A DNA stretch of 6,657 nucleotides from Nitrospirota bacterium (GTDB lineage Bacteria > Nitrospirota > Thermodesulfovibrionia > UBA6902 > BMS3Bbin08). The stretch covers positions 1 to 6,657 of the forward strand of contig DAOVVO010000075.1 in assembly GCA_030637135.1 (NCBI GenBank), in the 5' to 3' direction. Position 1 is the first letter of the stretch. The number at the start of each line of letters is the position of its first letter. Positions 5,460-6,657 of the stretch are shown here, piece by piece. A program made the position numbers and the translations under genes. Below the pieces are notes generated by a model, which saw only the letters and a list, made by a program, of their open reading frames with translations, made no database searches and was not told the origin of the DNA.

Positions 5460-5522
5460 TAATACAAACGCATTTATTATTTTGATATTAACAGCATGAG
5501 CGCAATTTATGCGTTTGTATTA
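5460..5522. repeat. 63-bp element with 14-bp perfect inverted ends
   Basis: TAATACAAACGCAT (5460-5473) and its exact inverse ATGCGTTTGTATTA (5509-5522) enclose a 35-base AT-rich centre. Each arm begins or ends with TA, so the unit can be read as a 59-bp palindromic element between two TA dinucleotides, as with elements that insert at TA. No T-run follows on either strand, so it is not a usual intrinsic terminator for the RRM gene, although it lies 48 bases beyond that gene's stop. I do not recognise the sequence. Confidence 0.55.
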
Positions 5523-5569
5523 AAATGCGAAAGAAGGTAATTTTTGAATTTATATGAATATGCCGATAA

Positions 5570-5863
5570 CTAGAAACGCCGGCCTCCCCCCCCTCGTCCT
5601 CCTCTGCCACGACGACTGTCGGAGCGAGGGCGGGCCTCATTCACGTTAAGGGTCCTTCCCTTTAATTCTTTGCCATTTAGGTCGTTGATGGCAGCGTTGG
5701 CTTCAGCCATAGAGGGCATTTCAACGAATCCAAATCCTCTTGACTCTCCGCTAAACTTGTCTTTTATAATAGCGACGGATTCAATCTGCCCGAATGACTC
5801 AAAAGCCTGACGTAAATCTTCTTCGGTGACCTCTTTCGAAAAATTGCCTACGTAGATGTTCAC
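5570..5863 (-). CDS. Small RRM RNA-binding protein with Arg/Gly-rich tail
   Basis: A 97-residue single-RRM protein. RNP2 is IYVGNF at 3-8 and RNP1 is RGFGFVEM at 42-49, with the aromatic residues that stack on RNA bases (Tyr4, Phe44, Phe46). The fold runs to about residue 76. It is followed by an Arg/Gly-rich tail (RRGRGGRGGGGRRF, 84-97) that usually adds non-specific RNA affinity. Proteins of this design occur in cyanobacteria, planctomycetes and proteobacteria and are often linked to cold or RNA-chaperone functions (family knowledge); the target here is unknown. The start is GTG at 5863, chosen because AAAGGAG (5876-5870) lies six bases upstream and MNIYVGN is the standard beginning. It has its own predicted promoter and a leader of about 70 bases with a hairpin, separated from the upstream flippase gene by a terminator. 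Confidence 0.95.
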   Translation of the reverse strand: MNIYVGNFSKEVTEEDLRQAFESFGQIESVAIIKDKFSGESRGFGFVEMPSMAEANAAINDLNGKELKGRTLNVNEARPRSDSRRGRGGRGGGGRRF

Positions 5864-5899
5864 TGTGCTCTCCTTTGTTTAATGTATTCTTAATCTGTA

Positions 5900-5926
5900 C
5901 ATCGCCTAACGAAAGGTTAACCGATG
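5900..5926 (-). promoter_or_regulatory. Hairpin in the leader of the RRM gene
   Basis: On the minus strand CATCG-G-TTAAC, loop CTTTC, GTTAG-G-CGATG forms five pairs, a single G-G mismatch and five more pairs (one T-G). It lies between the predicted transcription start (about 5933) and the ribosome-binding site (5876-5870). A leader hairpin fits post-transcriptional or temperature control of an RRM gene, but this is inference. Confidence 0.4.
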
Positions 5927-5939
5927 CGAGCCCTGAAGA

Positions 5940-5969
5940 ATAATAACAGGGTGTTCATGTGATTGACAA
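5940..5969 (-). promoter_or_regulatory. Sigma70-type promoter of the RRM gene
   Basis: On the minus strand TTGTCA (5969-5964, five of six to TTGACA) is followed after 18 bases by TATTAT (5945-5940, five of six to TATAAT). The predicted start of transcription is near 5933, about 70 bases before the GTG. It begins right after the T-run of the flippase-gene terminator, consistent with independent transcription. Confidence 0.55.
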
Positions 5970-5970
5970 T

Positions 5971-6000
5971 AAAAAAAAACCGAACTCTAAACTTCAGTCT
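5971..6000 (-). terminator. Intrinsic terminator of the flippase-like gene
   Basis: On the minus strand AGACTGAA (6000-5993), loop GTTTAGAG (5992-5985), then TTCGGTTT forms an eight-pair stem with two G-T pairs. It runs straight into a tract of nine T (5979-5971). The stem overlaps the last codons and the stop of the flippase-like gene. The stem is not GC-rich, so efficiency may be moderate. Confidence 0.6.
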
Positions 6001-6657
6001 CTAAACGCTCTTTCTCGGGTGGTTTGCCGATTCTGAGATACTCTATCCCTCCTATGGAATTGACCATGCACATGACACTAAAAGTAAGCAGGGAAAGACT
6101 CAAAGCCCCTGCAGATGCCACTCCTATTTTTGTAAAAAGAATCACAAAGCCGGCTTCTCGTATACCAAGCCCTGCAACAGAAACAGGGATTGCCGATGCG
6201 GCACTGATTATTGGTATGAACATGAAAAAATAAATAATCGGTGTATGAATGCCTATGGAACGAGAAATGACAAAAACACTTGTGATACCAATAGACTGGA
6301 CTATAAAACCTAAAAACAATCCCCAGTATATTGTTTCTTTTCTTGTCTTGTACTCCATGAGAGGAGTGTAAAAAGCGCTCAGATATTTGATCTTTCCCCA
6401 GTTAACCTTCCAAAGGATAAGGCTCCCGATTAAAAAAATACCCAGAAAAGCAGGAATAAACCATACTAATTCTGTGCCTTTGATATACGTATAACCTCCA
6501 ATGAAAGCAATCAGGGCGATACCGCCCATAGCCGTAAGCCCCATGTATCTGTCCATAAAAACAGCTGCCAGAGAAAGCCCTCCTTTTCCTATGTGTCTGT
6601 AAAGATAGAATGCCTTTACAGCATCTCCTCCTACAAGACCCGGTAAAAACGTATTAA
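5987..6657 (-). CDS. Flippase-like integral membrane protein, UPF0104/YbhN (AglD) type (5' end beyond the right edge)
   Basis: The frame is open to the right edge, so the ATG at 6556 is internal, and 222 residues are visible. They begin with FLPGLVGGDAVKA (residues 3-15 of the visible part) followed by AAVFMDRYMGL, the signature of the lysylphosphatidylglycerol-synthase-type flippase-like domain. Near residues 157-170 comes the second signature, PVSVAGLGIREAGF. About six hydrophobic spans lie between and after these. The family is usually 300-350 residues, so roughly the first third lies outside. Members are inner-membrane proteins thought to move or handle lipid-linked intermediates; the substrate is unknown for this one. 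The C-terminus is charged (KPPEKERLETEV). A terminator overlaps the stop, so the gene is the last of its transcript. Confidence 0.9.
   Translation of the reverse strand, partial: NTFLPGLVGGDAVKAFYLYRHIGKGGLSLAAVFMDRYMGLTAMGGIALIAFIGGYTYIKGTELVWFIPAFLGIFLIGSLILWKVNWGKIKYLSAFYTPLMEYKTRKETIYWGLFLGFIVQSIGITSVFVISRSIGIHTPIIYFFMFIPIISAASAIPVSVAGLGIREAGFVILFTKIGVASAGALSLSLLTFSVMCMVNSIGGIEYLRIGKPPEKERLETEV

Noticed and set aside
5460..5522. Intrinsic terminator of the RRM gene
   Set aside because: The stem is long but the loop is 35 bases and no U-tract follows on the minus strand.
5900..5926. Integron attC-like site (GTTAGGC/GCCTAAC near GTTAACC)
   Set aside because: Only one arm fits the GTTRRRY core, the site is too short, and there is no integrase or cassette array.
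1..6657. CRISPR array, tRNA or rRNA gene, toxin-antitoxin pair, phage or defence genes
   Set aside because: No regularly spaced direct repeats, tRNA-like cloverleaf signatures or matching protein motifs were seen on either strand.

Overview
This window looks like ordinary chromosomal sequence from a Gram-negative bacterium of moderate to low GC. It carries housekeeping genes (metF, mnmG), a TGS-domain GTPase, an RRM-type RNA-binding protein and a multi-pass lipid-flippase-like protein, plus decayed gene remnants and palindromic intergenic repeats. An OmpA-family remnant and a flippase-like gene fit a cell with an outer membrane. The mixture would suit Planctomycetota (for example the anammox Brocadiales) or a deltaproteobacterial-type lineage. 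That placement is only a low-confidence impression; nothing in the window proves it.

Layout, left to right. A nearly complete metF (minus strand) runs off the left edge. Its leader has two hairpins whose loops are complementary. Upstream lies a 36-residue protein with nine cysteines (minus strand, very strong ribosome-binding site). It directly follows a frameshifted remnant of an OmpA C-terminal domain, and a good sigma70-type promoter precedes both. A roughly 110-bp nested palindromic element separates these from a plus-strand DRG/Obg-type GTPase with a C-terminal TGS domain, which faces mnmG (minus strand). Immediately behind the mnmG start, in the opposite orientation, is the C-terminal third of a major facilitator superfamily transporter that has lost its front end. 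Next comes about 400 bp without a gene, holding a roughly 131-bp palindromic repeat of the common 'GTCATTCC...GGAATGAC' type, a short hairpin, and an unusual 63-bp element with 14-bp perfect inverted ends. A small RRM protein with an Arg/Gly-rich tail (minus strand, GTG start) follows, with its own promoter and structured leader. The last gene is a minus-strand flippase-like (UPF0104/YbhN type) membrane protein that runs off the right edge and ends in an intrinsic terminator.

The genes do not form one pathway. metF serves one-carbon/methionine metabolism; mnmG modifies wobble uridines in tRNA; the GTPase and RRM protein probably act around RNA or the ribosome; the flippase-like protein belongs to envelope or lipid metabolism. 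No new multi-gene system is evident. The most interesting items are the tiny cysteine-rich protein with its OmpA-remnant leader, the complementary loops in the metF leader, the apparent near-leaderless starts of mnmG and the GTPase, and the 63-bp inverted-repeat element.
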